Source of the DNA: Hyphochytrium catenoides
Taxonomy: Eukaryota > Sar > Hyphochytriomycetes > Hyphochytriales > Hyphochytriaceae
Length of the DNA stretch: 33,055 nucleotides
Reading direction: 5' to 3'
NCBI GenBank assembly: GCA_900088475.1
Contig: FLMG01001160.1
Span: forward strand, 100,141-133,195
Both the position numbers and the translations under genes were made by a program. Shown piece by piece: positions 21,401 through 31,466 of this stretch. Each line of letters opens with the position of its first letter. Position 1 is the stretch's first letter. The notes beneath the pieces were generated by a model. The model worked only from the letters and a program-made list of their open reading frames with translations. It ran no database searches and had not been told where the DNA came from.

Positions 21401-23400
21401 ACAGGGGTAAGTAGTTCATGGTCTCGCTGCGATGATGAAGTGGAAGGTGTGACACAAAGGTGACTTTTATCTGGAGGAAGAAAGGCATCTCGCAGCTAAT
21501 AAGTGCAGCTGTTGTAGTTCTACCTGCAGCCTCACACCTTTCATTCCCGTGGATCTTTTTTTCTGTTCCTATCTCCCATTCCCTGCAAAATTGTCGTCAT
21601 GGTCTTGTCTCGTTTCTCATTGACATCAATGATCGACAGAACTCAAAGATGCAAGGAGACTAATCTGGCTCTTCAGCAAAGGACATGTGGATGGATGGTG
21701 GGCAGTCCAACATAAGCCAAAACGTGGCAGATACCGTGGTTCAGAAGCGCTGAGTAATGCGTAGTAATTTGGACAGAGACGAAGCTTTCGAAAATAGTAG
21801 ACACTGTGGGGGTGTTCTTTGACCAAGAATTAGCAATAAAATCAACCGTCATAGTAATAGTAATAGCCATATTAAGATATCTTTCCGAATCTTTCAAACT
21901 TTGCTGTTAAGGGTTAGGGAGCCTTGTTAGCTAAGAGCAGGTGTAGAAAATAACCGTATATTTTCCTGGTAGGCCGTCAGGGTGGTGATGTCTCTCTGGT
22001 AGTTCTATCTTAAAGGAGGGAGCTTTACTCTGTGGAAAGAAAGGTGTAGAATTAATGTAGGAAGCAGCACTCTCTGAGGGTACTTCTTTCTTCTGCTATT
22101 CATCAGAGTGGAAGTAGAGCGGAAGCAGGATGGCTCTCTTTTTTTTCAACTTTATGTAAAAAGGTTCCATGAATTTCCCGCATAGCTTGGGATCCGAAAA
22201 TGCTATTCCTTATTGCTGCGGGCTTCATCCATTCGCAAAATAGCGGGTAGGTTGAGTACGACATCATACTAGATTGGGCTCTGTTGCACGGAAATAAAGA
22301 AGATTATTTTCTCACCAATAGCTTCTTTTATTTTTGGAGCGGGAAAAAACACGTTACCTTTAGTTCTTTGGACACAAGCCATACTTTTCTTCACTTTACA
22401 GTTACCTAGTCCTTTTTTGGTCCTGCCTTACCGGCGCTTGTAAATCAGAGCTGTTTAAGTGTACAACTACAACGAACTTTTTTCAGACCCACCCACTCTT
22501 TCCCATGAAAAAGGGCCAATGATTTGGACTTTTAGCCCGCTGAAATTCGAGGGAGTCCAAGTAGCTGTCCAAGTAGTTCCTCCATAATTGATTCAAGCCC
22601 ACCCGTCCTCTCTGATCCTCACACTTATATCCCGCCCTTGACCCTTCTGACTAGGCTAACTTGTTCACTTCCACTTGTGGGTTAGCAAGGCGGGTGGGAT
22701 CGTAACCATATCATCCCTTTTATTAGCTATTTGGCCCTGGAAGATGGGTGGTCGCTTTGGTCAAGAATTATTTCAGCGATGAGCTGTGTGGCACTTTTTC
22801 TCCCTCATCCGTCCGTCCCCTCTTAATCACAGTCCCAAGTACAGAAATCCTGCAATGATGCCCAAGATATTCATTACACACAATTTAGGTCACAGCCCAG
22901 GCGAACGTTTGAAGGAAATGAGCGGATCCTTTACCTCATCGCCTTGCAAGGCTGGGGGAGCTGAGGGGTCAAGAAAGTGGGTGGGAAAAGGGGAAACGCA
23001 GGCAGGGACGGGGAGGCCAGTGTCGACTAGACAGAGTGGGGGGAGGTGGGAAGCAGCACCGTTAGTTTACGGGACTGTGAGATACAGAGGATCGGATATA
23101 GATAAGATACTGCTGTCAGATCAGAACGGCCTGTGTACATACAGAGAGAGAAGGGAGAGGAGGGGAAAGGGTGAAAGATGTACAGTACAGTCTCAGAGGG
23201 CGGAGAAGGATTAGGCTGGAGTACTTTCTCAGTTCTGGTTCTTGGCCTTCTTCGGAGGCCATTTTAGGAGCGGGGCAAAAATGTGAAGCGGCGTAGGATT
23301 GAGGAGGGGATCTTTGTCAGAAGGGTAGGTACGGGCCCGCTCGATGAGAGGACAACAGGCAGCAGAACCTTATGGCGAAAGAGCGGGTAGGAAGCCATCT
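18430..23400. other. Long gene-poor region upstream of the H+-ATPase gene
   Basis: About 5 kb without a supported gene, visibly richer in A/T than the neighbouring genes. It contains a C/T-only tract at 18967-19070 (ending ctttatag, acceptor-like), many TCATCATC and GTAGTAG trinucleotide runs, and the two over-represented motifs listed separately. A purine-rich patch covers about 22930-23210. Open frames at 18387-18896 and 22786-23214 lack recognisable motifs. It may hold the promoter and leader exons of the ATPase gene or a non-coding RNA. Confidence 0.5.
20851..22007. promoter_or_regulatory. Cluster of GTAGTTCTA elements
   Basis: The 9-mer GTAGTTCTA occurs at 20974, 21514 and 21999 on the plus strand and as TAGAACTAC at 20852; a one-mismatch copy (CAGAACTAC) is at 21394. 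The shorter core TAGTTCT also occurs at 19759 and 22361. Two copies extend to GTAGTTCTAC, whose arms GTAG and CTAC are inverted. Proposed as binding sites for a dimeric factor; the function is inference. Confidence 0.4.
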
Positions 23401-23408
23401 CACCAGTC

Positions 23409-23410
<2 letters not shown>

Positions 23411-23445
<35 letters not shown>

Positions 23446-23836
23446 CCCTCCTCTCTCTCTCTCTCTCTTTCTCTCTCTTTCTTTCTTTCTCTTCTCCTCT
23501 CTCTATAGCTCTCTTTCTCTCTCTTCCTCTTCCTCTCCATGTCTCTGTCGTTGGCTTGCCTCTTCCCCAGATATGCCTTCACTGTCAAAGGTTCTAACGC
23601 TTTTTGCTCTCTCTGTCTCTCCCTCTCTCCTCCTCTCTTTCTCTCACTCCCTCTCTCTCTGCTCTCTCTTTCTCTCTCTCTCACATTGCTCTTGGTCATC
23701 ACGAAAGGGAGAGGAGAGAACAGTCTCTGGGTAGGTGACAGGAGAGCCGACACCTCATCAAACATGTGGCCTTCTTCCTGTTCCTCTCTCTCTCTCTTCT
23801 ACTCTCTTTCTCCTCTTTCTCCCTCTCTCTTCTCAG
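23411..23836 (+). repeat. CT microsatellite and pyrimidine tract in the ATPase leader
   Basis: (CT)15 at 23411-23440, then further CT-rich blocks to about 23540, 23610-23695 and 23780-23836. The last block ends tctcttctcag, a good splice acceptor, and gtaggt at 23731 is a possible donor, so 23731-23836 may be a 106-base 5' UTR intron of the ATPase gene. Confidence 0.7.
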
Positions 23837-24031
23837 GCTAGCCGCAGAGTCTCTCTTCGGCTGCTCGCCGCTCATTCTTCATTTTCGGCAGCCGGTGCTT
23901 CGCCGCCAACCACTGGTCAATCTCAGAGATCACAGTCTCGCCTGGTCTCTTCTCTCGATACAAGGGAAGACAAGTTTTGTCTTGCTTCTCCCTTCGTAGG
24001 CAGACGAAACTCTAAAGAAAGGACCAAAGCT

Positions 24032-27000
24032 ATGGCTGCTGGGGGCGCCGAGACTTCCCAGAACTATCAGTCGATGAAGACTCCTGATGAATATACCAAT
24101 GCTGCTGGGCAGGTGGAATGGGGAAATGTTCCCCTTGAGGCAGCTCTTGAGAGGCTGCGCGCATCTAGAGAAGGTCTTTCAAGCGGCGAGGCCGACAAAA
24201 GATTTGCAGAGTTCGGACCCAACAAGCTTCCTGAGGAAAAGGTCAACCCGCTGATGGTCTTCCTTGGATTTATGTGGAACCCCCTCTCCTGGGCTATGGA
24301 AGTAGCTGCGATTCTCGCCATCATCCTTCTTGACTACCCAGACTTCATCCTGATCTTCTGTCTACTTCTGCTTAATGCGTGCATCGGGTTCTTTGAGGAG
24401 ATGCAGGCTGGCAATGCAGTTGCGGCTTTGATGGACCAGCTGGCGCCTGAAAGCAAGGTTCTCCGCGACGGAGCTTGGACCAACCTTCCCGCTGACCGCC
24501 TGGTGCCAGGAGACGTCATCCGTATTCGTCTCGGAGATGTCGTCCCTGCTGATCTTAAGCTCCTCGAGGGTGATCATGTTAAGATTGATCAGTCTTCTCT
24601 TACCGGCGAATCTCTTCCTGTCACCAAGACCACGGGCGATGAGGCGTACTCTGGTTCCGTTGTAAAGCAGGGTGAAATCGAGGCCGTCGTAACAGAGACC
24701 GGTGTGAACACTTTCCTTGGCAGAGCTGCCTCGTTGATGAACGATGCGGAGACTCACGGCAGATTGCAGCAGGTTCTGACTACGGTCGGTAACTTCTGTC
24801 TCATCTCTATCGTGCTTTGGTGCATCATTGAGATCGTCGTACAGTTTGCAGTCCGCAAGGACCAGAACTCATGCCGCCTTGTTGAGAATGGCTGCGAGGC
24901 TCTGCAGAACATCCTGGTTCCCATTGTCGGTGGTATCCCTGTTGCTATGCCCACGGTTCTTTCCGTCACTATGGCTATTGGTTCTACAAAGCTTGCCAAG
25001 CAGAGTGCCATTGTCACTCGCCTGACCGCCATTGAGGAAATGGCTAGCATGGAAATTCTCTGCTCTGACAAGACTGGAACTCTGACCCTGAACCAACTCA
25101 CTGTGGACCAGGACAACTTGATTCCTTACAACGGATTTTCCACCTCCCAAATTCTGTATGATGGTGCTCTAGCTGCACGTACGGAGAACAACGAGCCTAT
25201 TGATGTGTGCATCCACGAGACTTGCCCTGAGAAAGATGAGCTGTGGAAGAAGCACACTCTGCTGCACTACACACCGTTCGATCCTACTACCAAGCGCACC
25301 ATCGCCAAGATCAAGAACAACGAGACTGGCGTCGTCTTTAGGACTTCCAAGGGTGCTCCTCAGGTCATTCTTAACATGGACGTTAACGCTGACAAGCTGC
25401 GAGCAGACGTAGAAGACAAGATTGACGAGTTTGCTAGCCGTGGATACCGTGCGCTTGGTGTGGGCCGTGATGACTCTGGAGATGTCCCTCTTGAGGAGTG
25501 CAAGTGGAAGATGGTCGGTCTGCTCCCTCTCTTTGACCCTCCTCGCCATGACACCGCTGACACCATCAAGAGAGCTATTGATCTTGGAGTTATGGTGAAG
25601 ATGGTTACGGGCGACCAGAAGGCCATTGCAGTTGAGACATGCCGCCAGCTTGGTATGCCAACCAACATCCTGGACACTTCCTTCTTCAATCAGGCGCCTC
25701 CTCCTGGAATTAGTCTGCCTGACCTTATCTACAACACCGATGGCTTTGCTCAAGTGTTCCCTGAGCACAAGTTTGAGATTGTGAAGCAGCTGCAGCTCCG
25801 TGGCCATGTGGTCGGTATGACTGGTGATGGTGTCAACGATGCACCAGCTCTCTCTCAGGCGAACATTGGTATTGCCGTCGATGACTCCACCGATGCTGCT
25901 CGTGCTGCGGCAGACATTGTCTTGGTATCTCCTGGTCTCAGCGTGATCATCGAGGCTATTCGTGGTAGCAGAGAGATCTTCCAGCGTATGAAGAACTATG
26001 CAATGTATAGCATTGCCATGACCGTGCGTATTGTCTTCACATTCGGTCTCCTCACCGTCATCTGGAACTGGTACTTCCCCACCATCCTCATTGTGGTCCT
26101 CGCGATCCTCAATGACGGAACAATTATGACCATCGCTAAGGACAACGTGAAGGCAAGCCCCAACCCTGACTCATGGAAACTTAATGAGGTCTTCTTTGCG
26201 TCCATTAATTATGGGCTCTTCCTCATGCTCTCCACTGTTGTTCTCTTCTACATGGTGCATGATACCCAGTTCTTCTTTGACACCTCTTCCAACCTTGAGA
26301 ATCTGTGCGTGGACTGCAACCTAAACAAGTGCAAGCAGTATCCTCTGCTGGCCAATGCACCCATAAAGCTGGGCATCGGAAGGGGGGAGTGCTGCTATAA
26401 AGATAGCGGCATTCTTAAGACTGAGGACTGTACTGTAGATCTTTGCAGAGCACGCATCAAGGCTCAGATAGCTGACTATACCACTCGTGAGTTCGCAAAG
26501 ATCAATAAGCAGTCGTTCGATGACCTGATCGAGGAGGCTGCAGACTGGCCCGAGGAGCTTACGGATATGGATAGAGATATTAGTGGAGAGGATCAGTACA
26601 AGCTTTTCACCGCTCTCTATCTTGGCGACGCTAGCGACAAGGATGCTGCCACCGTCGTTGACCCTGCCCAGCCTATTGACGAAAGAAACACGAACGGCGT
26701 CTCGTACTGCCAGTATCTCTGGGGCTATAGCAACTGGTACGAGCCAATGACTCGTAACAAGGAGATCATTGGTCCAGGCATTGAAGTAAAGGAAGGGTAC
26801 ATGCGTGGCCTTATCTACATGCAGGTCTCCATTTCTGGACAGGCGTTGATCTTTGTCACCCGTACTTCCGGTGCCAACACGTGGTTCTTCGCTGACAAGC
26901 CATGCAACCTTCTTCTGATTGCCTTCGTTATCGCCCAGGCTGTGGCAACCGTCATTGGCTGGATTGGGTTTGGCGGTTATCCTAGCCCCAGGTTGTCGAC

Positions 27001-27232
27001 TCTGGGTGCTGGCGGCCACTACACCGTTGTAGTCTGGCTCTGGGTCATCATCTGGCACTTCCCGCTTGATCTGATCAAGTTTATCTCGAACTATATCCTT
27101 CGCAACGGCTCAAAGACTTATGTTAACCGCACTGCTTTCAACTCAAGAATCACTAGCGGCCACCCCAGCATGTCTCACCGCAGCATCTCCAACCGCGAGA
27201 GAGCTATTCGCGCTAGTCGCACCGTACAATAA
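24032..27232 (+). CDS. Plasma-membrane H+-ATPase (P3A-type)
   Basis: Intronless, 1066 residues from ATG 24032 (context aagctATGGCTGC). The frame is open up to 23735, but that part is leader. It pumps protons out of the cell with ATP. Motifs: LTGES (actuator, from L190), PVAMPTVLSV in M4, phosphorylation site CSDKTGTLT (D346), MVTGDQKAIA, MTGDGVNDAPAL (D599) and the M6 proton-site segment AILNDGTIM (D695). These and the WNPLSWAMEVAAI helix mark the P3A subfamily rather than Ca2+ or Na+/K+ pumps. It is longer than plant or fungal pumps (about 920-950) because of an insertion of about 175 residues between M7 (ending near 748) and M8 (starting near 924). The insertion carries several Cys (CVDCNLNKCK, ECCYKD, DCTVDLC). 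The C-terminus is short and lacks the plant YTV 14-3-3 site. As I recall, oomycete pumps also have an enlarged M7-M8 loop. Confidence 0.95.
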   Translation: MAAGGAETSQNYQSMKTPDEYTNAAGQVEWGNVPLEAALERLRASREGLSSGEADKRFAEFGPNKLPEEKVNPLMVFLGFMWNPLSWAMEVAAILAIILLDYPDFILIFCLLLLNACIGFFEEMQAGNAVAALMDQLAPESKVLRDGAWTNLPADRLVPGDVIRIRLGDVVPADLKLLEGDHVKIDQSSLTGESLPVTKTTGDEAYSGSVVKQGEIEAVVTETGVNTFLGRAASLMNDAETHGRLQQVLTTVGNFCLISIVLWCIIEIVVQFAVRKDQNSCRLVENGCEALQNILVPIVGGIPVAMPTVLSVTMAIGSTKLAKQSAIVTRLTAIEEMASMEILCSDKTGTLTLNQLTVDQDNLIPYNGFSTSQILYDGALAARTENNEPIDVCIHETCPEKDELWKKHTLLHYTPFDPTTKRTIAKIKNNETGVVFRTSKGAPQVILNMDVNADKLRADVEDKIDEFASRGYRALGVGRDDSGDVPLEECKWKMVGLLPLFDPPRHDTADTIKRAIDLGVMVKMVTGDQKAIAVETCRQLGMPTNILDTSFFNQAPPPGISLPDLIYNTDGFAQVFPEHKFEIVKQLQLRGHVVGMTGDGVNDAPALSQANIGIAVDDSTDAARAAADIVLVSPGLSVIIEAIRGSREIFQRMKNYAMYSIAMTVRIVFTFGLLTVIWNWYFPTILIVVLAILNDGTIMTIAKDNVKASPNPDSWKLNEVFFASINYGLFLMLSTVVLFYMVHDTQFFFDTSSNLENLCVDCNLNKCKQYPLLANAPIKLGIGRGECCYKDSGILKTEDCTVDLCRARIKAQIADYTTREFAKINKQSFDDLIEEAADWPEELTDMDRDISGEDQYKLFTALYLGDASDKDAATVVDPAQPIDERNTNGVSYCQYLWGYSNWYEPMTRNKEIIGPGIEVKEGYMRGLIYMQVSISGQALIFVTRTSGANTWFFADKPCNLLLIAFVIAQAVATVIGWIGFGGYPSPRLSTLGAGGHYTVVVWLWVIIWHFPLDLIKFISNYILRNGSKTYVNRTAFNSRITSGHPSMSHRSISNRERAIRASRTVQ

Positions 27233-27742
27233 GCTCGCACCTCTCATCAGGCGAGATGTACCTGTTAGCACGCGGAGATAAGCGCTGAGCAGTATGTAGT
27301 AATACAGACTTGCGCAAAGTAAATTTATAGGAACTAATATATATCGGCCCAGCCCTGCGCCACTGAGATTAAGTCGTCATCTCTTAACCATCGTATCCTT
27401 CTCATAGTATTGGTCTCGATGTAGATGGTTCCTAACGCCTCTGCCTTCCTGCTTCATTCACAACCTGAACATCTTAGCTATCGCTCGGCCTGCTGTCCTA
27501 ATCGATCATTATAGCAATGTTAATGGGGGCAGTTCTCTCCTCGACTGGCACTTCCATTCTATTATCTCTTGTCCTCGTTGAGGGGCCATTTCTGCTCATG
27601 TATCATGTATCAGGAGGCAAACATTCTCATGGTATGTTGAATTTATATTTGATGCACAACTTATAAAAATAACTTAATAGTGTTCATAGGCTCAGGACCA
27701 CCTGAGCAAGATATCTATAGTCTTGTCTGGGAGCAACAAATG
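27233..27742. other. Convergent intergenic region, ATPase (+) to PDZ gene (-)
   Basis: Holds the two 3' ends. A/T-rich patches (for example around 27310-27350 and 27640-27680) may include polyadenylation signals. No gene seen. Confidence 0.5.
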
Positions 27743-28972
27743 CTAGAGACTTAAAGGCGATACGCTGTGGAAAATGAAGGATGTCACCGCCTTGTCTATG
27801 CTGGCACTCTTGATCATCTCCATACACACCTCAAAGTTCAGTGTCCGAGCTTCGTGATTGTTGATGGTGACCAAGATGTCTCCAGGACGCACCAGATCGC
27901 GGCCGATATGACTTTGACAAGAGTCAGACACCTTTTTTACCATTGGAGCACCTTGTGGACCGGGAGTGAAGACGAGGCCTAGTTTCTCTGCCTTGTCCTG
28001 CCATAACACCGCGTAATATGTCGGACGCTGGGTTTGATCAGTTGTTCCCGAGGGCTTGACAGGCTCTAGTTCCGAGCGATTGACGTCCTCTGTTTCTGAG
28101 TCTATAGCTGGCATAGCTCGTAATAGCTTGCCTCCTGCCGTACGTCCGGGAGGCCGGGTAAATGTAAGAACAGCAGGTAGTGGGATGGTGGCCAGAGTTC
28201 GAGCTGTTGCCTCGAAATTGAAGAAAGTGGTGCTAACTCTATTTATGGCAGTGAGAATATCCCCAAGCTGTACACCAAGGTCCTCTGGGTGCCCGTTCTC
28301 TGTCAACTTGCTGACGTATGGTCGGTGGAGCTCCTCACTGTAGGTCAGCATGATACCTAACGGGCCACGAGTCCATTTGGCGTCGTAGGTCTCGCCTTCG
28401 GGCTCATTGTCAACGACTGTGAGCGCAACAGGCGCCCCAGGTACTGCTTGAGAAAGTTCCGTTGCAATGCTGTTCCGGGGCCGTTCAAGCTCAACATCCG
28501 GAGTTGTAGACACAAGCGACGACCGAGATTGGAGTTTGGTAGGAGAAGACTTTCCTCTACTTCGCACCATGGAAGCCCGAGGGCCTAGGTTGTCCATAGA
28601 AAACTCTCCGGGGCCATTGGAGACTCTGCTTCGGAGTGAAGCCAATCTGTCATAGAGCTGATCACTGCTAGGTGCTCCTGCTTCCCGGGCCACGGTGGGA
28701 GGCAACCCCATCGTCGGAGGATAGAATGCCTGCAGACTACTCTCATCGGTTGACGAGGGCGATGACGTATTGCTTGAGGCTGTGGATGATGCATTCGAAG
28801 AAGCCGTTCTCTTGAAAAAGGCCTTGAAGCTCTTATTCCTGCGGTGAAAAGCTTCTTGCACTGCGCTAAGACTTGGCTCCGTGACTTGGTCAGCTGTCTC
28901 GGAGCCGCCTTCAGCTAGGGCCTCTTCATGCAGAGCCATGGGTACATTACTTGTAGTTGATGTTTCGGACAT
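27743..28972 (-). CDS. Two-PDZ-domain scaffold-like protein
   Basis: Intronless, 409 residues. Residues 1-195 are mostly disordered: a Ser/Thr/Asn run (TASSNASSTASSNTSSPSS) and basic Ser patches. PDZ-like domain 1 covers about 195-275: carboxylate-binding loop GPLGIML, then PYVSKLTENGHPEDLGVQLG and GDILTAINRVSTT. PDZ-like domain 2 covers about 318-409: EKLGLVF loop, APMVKKV, GRDLVRPGDILVTINN, FEVCMEMIKSA. The GD.L..IN pattern is typical of PDZ domains. These bind C-terminal peptides of partners, often membrane proteins; partners are unknown. The second domain ends only about ten residues before the stop. No enzyme domain or membrane helix. Confidence 0.8.
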   Translation of the reverse strand: MSETSTTSNVPMALHEEALAEGGSETADQVTEPSLSAVQEAFHRRNKSFKAFFKRTASSNASSTASSNTSSPSSTDESSLQAFYPPTMGLPPTVAREAGAPSSDQLYDRLASLRSRVSNGPGEFSMDNLGPRASMVRSRGKSSPTKLQSRSSLVSTTPDVELERPRNSIATELSQAVPGAPVALTVVDNEPEGETYDAKWTRGPLGIMLTYSEELHRPYVSKLTENGHPEDLGVQLGDILTAINRVSTTFFNFEATARTLATIPLPAVLTFTRPPGRTAGGKLLRAMPAIDSETEDVNRSELEPVKPSGTTDQTQRPTYYAVLWQDKAEKLGLVFTPGPQGAPMVKKVSDSCQSHIGRDLVRPGDILVTINNHEARTLNFEVCMEMIKSASIDKAVTSFIFHSVSPLSL

Positions 28973-30659
28973 GACGACTGGTCTCTCTGGTCAAGACTGG
29001 GCAACCGGATATCTGAGGTGAGTCCAGGAGGGAACCGCTTGCGTCCGTTTGGTTTAGAATCTCTCTTTTGCTCTCTTTTTCTCTGTCTCAGTCTCTCTAG
29101 TTTTTGCCACTGCAGGTAGCAGCGCATCCAATCGACCCCCACTGGCATTCATGCTCATTGTCTTCTCCCTGCCGCGGTCTTACTTCGCCTGGCACGGGTT
29201 CTAATCCCTAACAGAAGACCAGCTCTGTTGACGTCAACTCAGCTTAGTTTCACTTCATTCCTGCCTTCCCTCTGTCTCTCTCTCCACAGTCCCTCTCTCT
29301 CGCTACTTCCTGTCTTTCCTTCACTTTCCTCCTTGTCGGCACCTCCTCTCCACCTCCATCCTCCCCCACTCTGTCCCACGTCTGCCTTCACTTTCCTCCT
29401 GCCCCTCCCTCTTTCCTATCATCTCAGAAGAGCTGGACCTCTACCACGTCCGTTGCTGCCCTCTCATCGTGTCCTTTACCCTGCAAATGATAGCACGCGT
29501 CTGAAGAGAGAGACTTCGTCAGGAGAGAGACAGAACGGTTACTCTGGGGCTATCGGGCATGAGGTCATGGCAAAAGAGTTGATGGGGCTTCTTCCTCCTC
29601 TTCTGTGATGTGCTGTCATCCTTCCTGATGGTGCTTCGACACTATATCTCTCTTCTTTCTTCCTTCCTCTTTCCCTCTCTCGTTATTCCTCTTCTTCTTT
29701 CTCTATGGTCCATTACCTATAGTAATGCTTTCCATCTCGCTGCCTCGCGTCTCTCTGTCTCACTACATACATACCTCTCAAGGGCTCTGTCTAAAACGCT
29801 TCCCGAAGAGACACAAAGACGCGTGTTCAAGGAGACGTAAGAGGAAAGGAGGGAGGAGGACTTTACATCCAGGTCAAACCACACCACAGATGGAGAGAGG
29901 CTCGTATTACCACTCCAGAGATTAAGCCATAATAATAGGAGTTTATAATAGTAATGCCGTAGGACGTTAACTCACCTTCTCAGGGCTTTGATTGTGGATG
30001 GGGCTGCCGTAAATCTTGCATGAAAGTAACGTAAAGCTTCGTGTCATGCTAACTATATAGATTGGTGAAATGTTTCCACAAGTAGAGGTCCTGTTTGTTT
30101 CGTTTCAAAGTGGTGGTTGACCACCTGTAGGCCCTCTTGACCTATTTTGCCTAATATTTGTACAGTAGTAGTTCTACCATTCTAACTTTCTAGATTCTCC
30201 AACAAGATCGCAAAGCTTTTTTAGGATCCCTTTTCTGTAGCCCAAAAAACTTGAAATCTATACAATGAGTTTGGGGGTTTATATTTGCTTACGGCACAAA
30301 ATCAACCATATCAACGTTAGTTTGACGAGAAAAGACCTTCTTCTCGGTAACCTGGGGTTACTATCGTCCTATATCGGACCCTCATGTTGTTATCATTTAT
30401 ACAAGAGTAAACTTCAGATATCTCTTTCTTTGTACAGGTGAGGTGGCCTTTATTACTCGAAAAAATTTTTAAGGAGTGACTAGTAGTTTCTTTGTTTTAT
30501 AGAGGCCTTATTATTGGTCGGAGGGTGGCTCTTTGAGGAAAAGAAAGGGACGAAGAAGTGATCTGATGCCCTTCGCAGAGTCACAAGTTGCATGACAGGA
30601 ACGCAGCACTGTTGATGGAGGCGGCATGATGATGTTGAGTGATGCTACGCCCACGCTCC
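28973..30659. other. Intergenic region with pyrimidine tracts
   Basis: No supported gene. C/T-rich tracts on the plus strand cover 29246-29430 (ending with acceptor-like tatcatctcag) and 29640-29710. The rest is moderately A/T-rich. One GTAGTTCTAC copy lies at 30168. The frame at 29228-29608 is mostly Ser/Leu/Pro from the tract and is not credible as protein. Confidence 0.4.
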
Positions 30660-31466
30660 TCATACAATGGTATCTGGTTCAGAGTCCACGGAGCCGGGTA
30701 ACCCATCTTCAACTTTGGTGCACAAGGAGCTCAAGTGCAAACAGCATTCTATACTTTCCAAATAGCACTGTGGACCGTCGACGAGGGATCTCACATCCAG
30801 TGTAAAGACTGCACTACCAGGAAGGGCCGCCGACTCACTCGATAAGCATTCCAAGAGGGTCATGCGCCATGGAGAAAGGGTGACCTTTGTAGACCGATGG
30901 TGCAGCATGAGCAGTGACTGTCTGCTTTTCCCACCCGTCCAACGCTTTTGATGCTATGCTTCCTGTTACCGCCTACTACCTCCAGTGAGTGTTGTGGTAC
31001 GTTTAGAGCTTGGTTGTTGCCCTTACGTGGCCCTTGCATGTGGGTCAAGATATGCATTCTTTATATCTTCTTCCTATCCTTTCTCTCCCTTCAAACCTTG
31101 GGAGAGTATATTGCTTGGGGCGGTGGCACGTTGATTGACAGATGCCTTTGAAGGTAACCAGGAAGTACTTTATTGAATAGTTGTCTAGCAGTGGTATCAG
31201 GATCTACATTATGGAAGTACCTGATTGGCATCGATGAAGCCGATGAGCACACCTTCAGGAAAAAGAACTGATCCTTTCTGATCATGAAGATCATTAGTGG
31301 CCTCGATATCTGATCCTTTTTAAGGAAATCTACGCTTCCTGATGGCTGCGGAGCGCCATGCTCTTCATACACTCCCTCCCTTTTTGCCTGGCCAGTGCTT
31401 GTTCAGACTCAATTCAAACTTCTCGTTAGGGCAAAATATGCTGGTTTGGACTGCGAGAACTTTCTT
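30660..31466 (-). CDS. Unrecognised multi-exon gene, 3' part
   Basis: Exons on the minus strand: 31466-31373, 31252-31221, 31145-31097, 31032-30980 and 30884-30660. Introns are 120, 75, 64 and 95 bases, phases 1, 0, 1 and 0, all gt...ag, and every join keeps the frame to a TGA: 150 residues. Readable pieces: SIFCPNEKFELSLNKHWPG, then SVLIGFIDANQ in a 32-base exon, GPRKGNNQALNVPQHSLE, and a last exon with LSPWRMTLLECLSSESAALP, AVFTLDVRSLVDGP and IECCLHLSSLC. Alternating hydrophobic strands suggest a beta-rich fold, perhaps arrestin-like, but I do not recognise the family. More 5' exons probably exist; an exon-like stretch at about 31719-31630 (acceptor ctgcag) is a candidate. Divergent from threonine dehydratase. 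Confidence 0.5.

Noticed and set aside
23372..23765. Frames over the CT tract upstream of the ATPase
   Set aside because: Same artefact: both strands give open frames because CT repeats lack stop codons.
23735..24031. N-terminal extension of the H+-ATPase
   Set aside because: The frame is open but translates a CT-rich leader (Ser/Leu/Phe runs) and crosses a likely 5' UTR intron. Family N-termini begin near 24032.
26321..27058. 245-codon minus-strand frame inside the H+-ATPase gene
   Set aside because: It is antisense to a highly conserved coding region. Its length follows from the codon bias of the ATPase and it has no motif of its own. The same applies to the 212-codon frame at 25169-25807.
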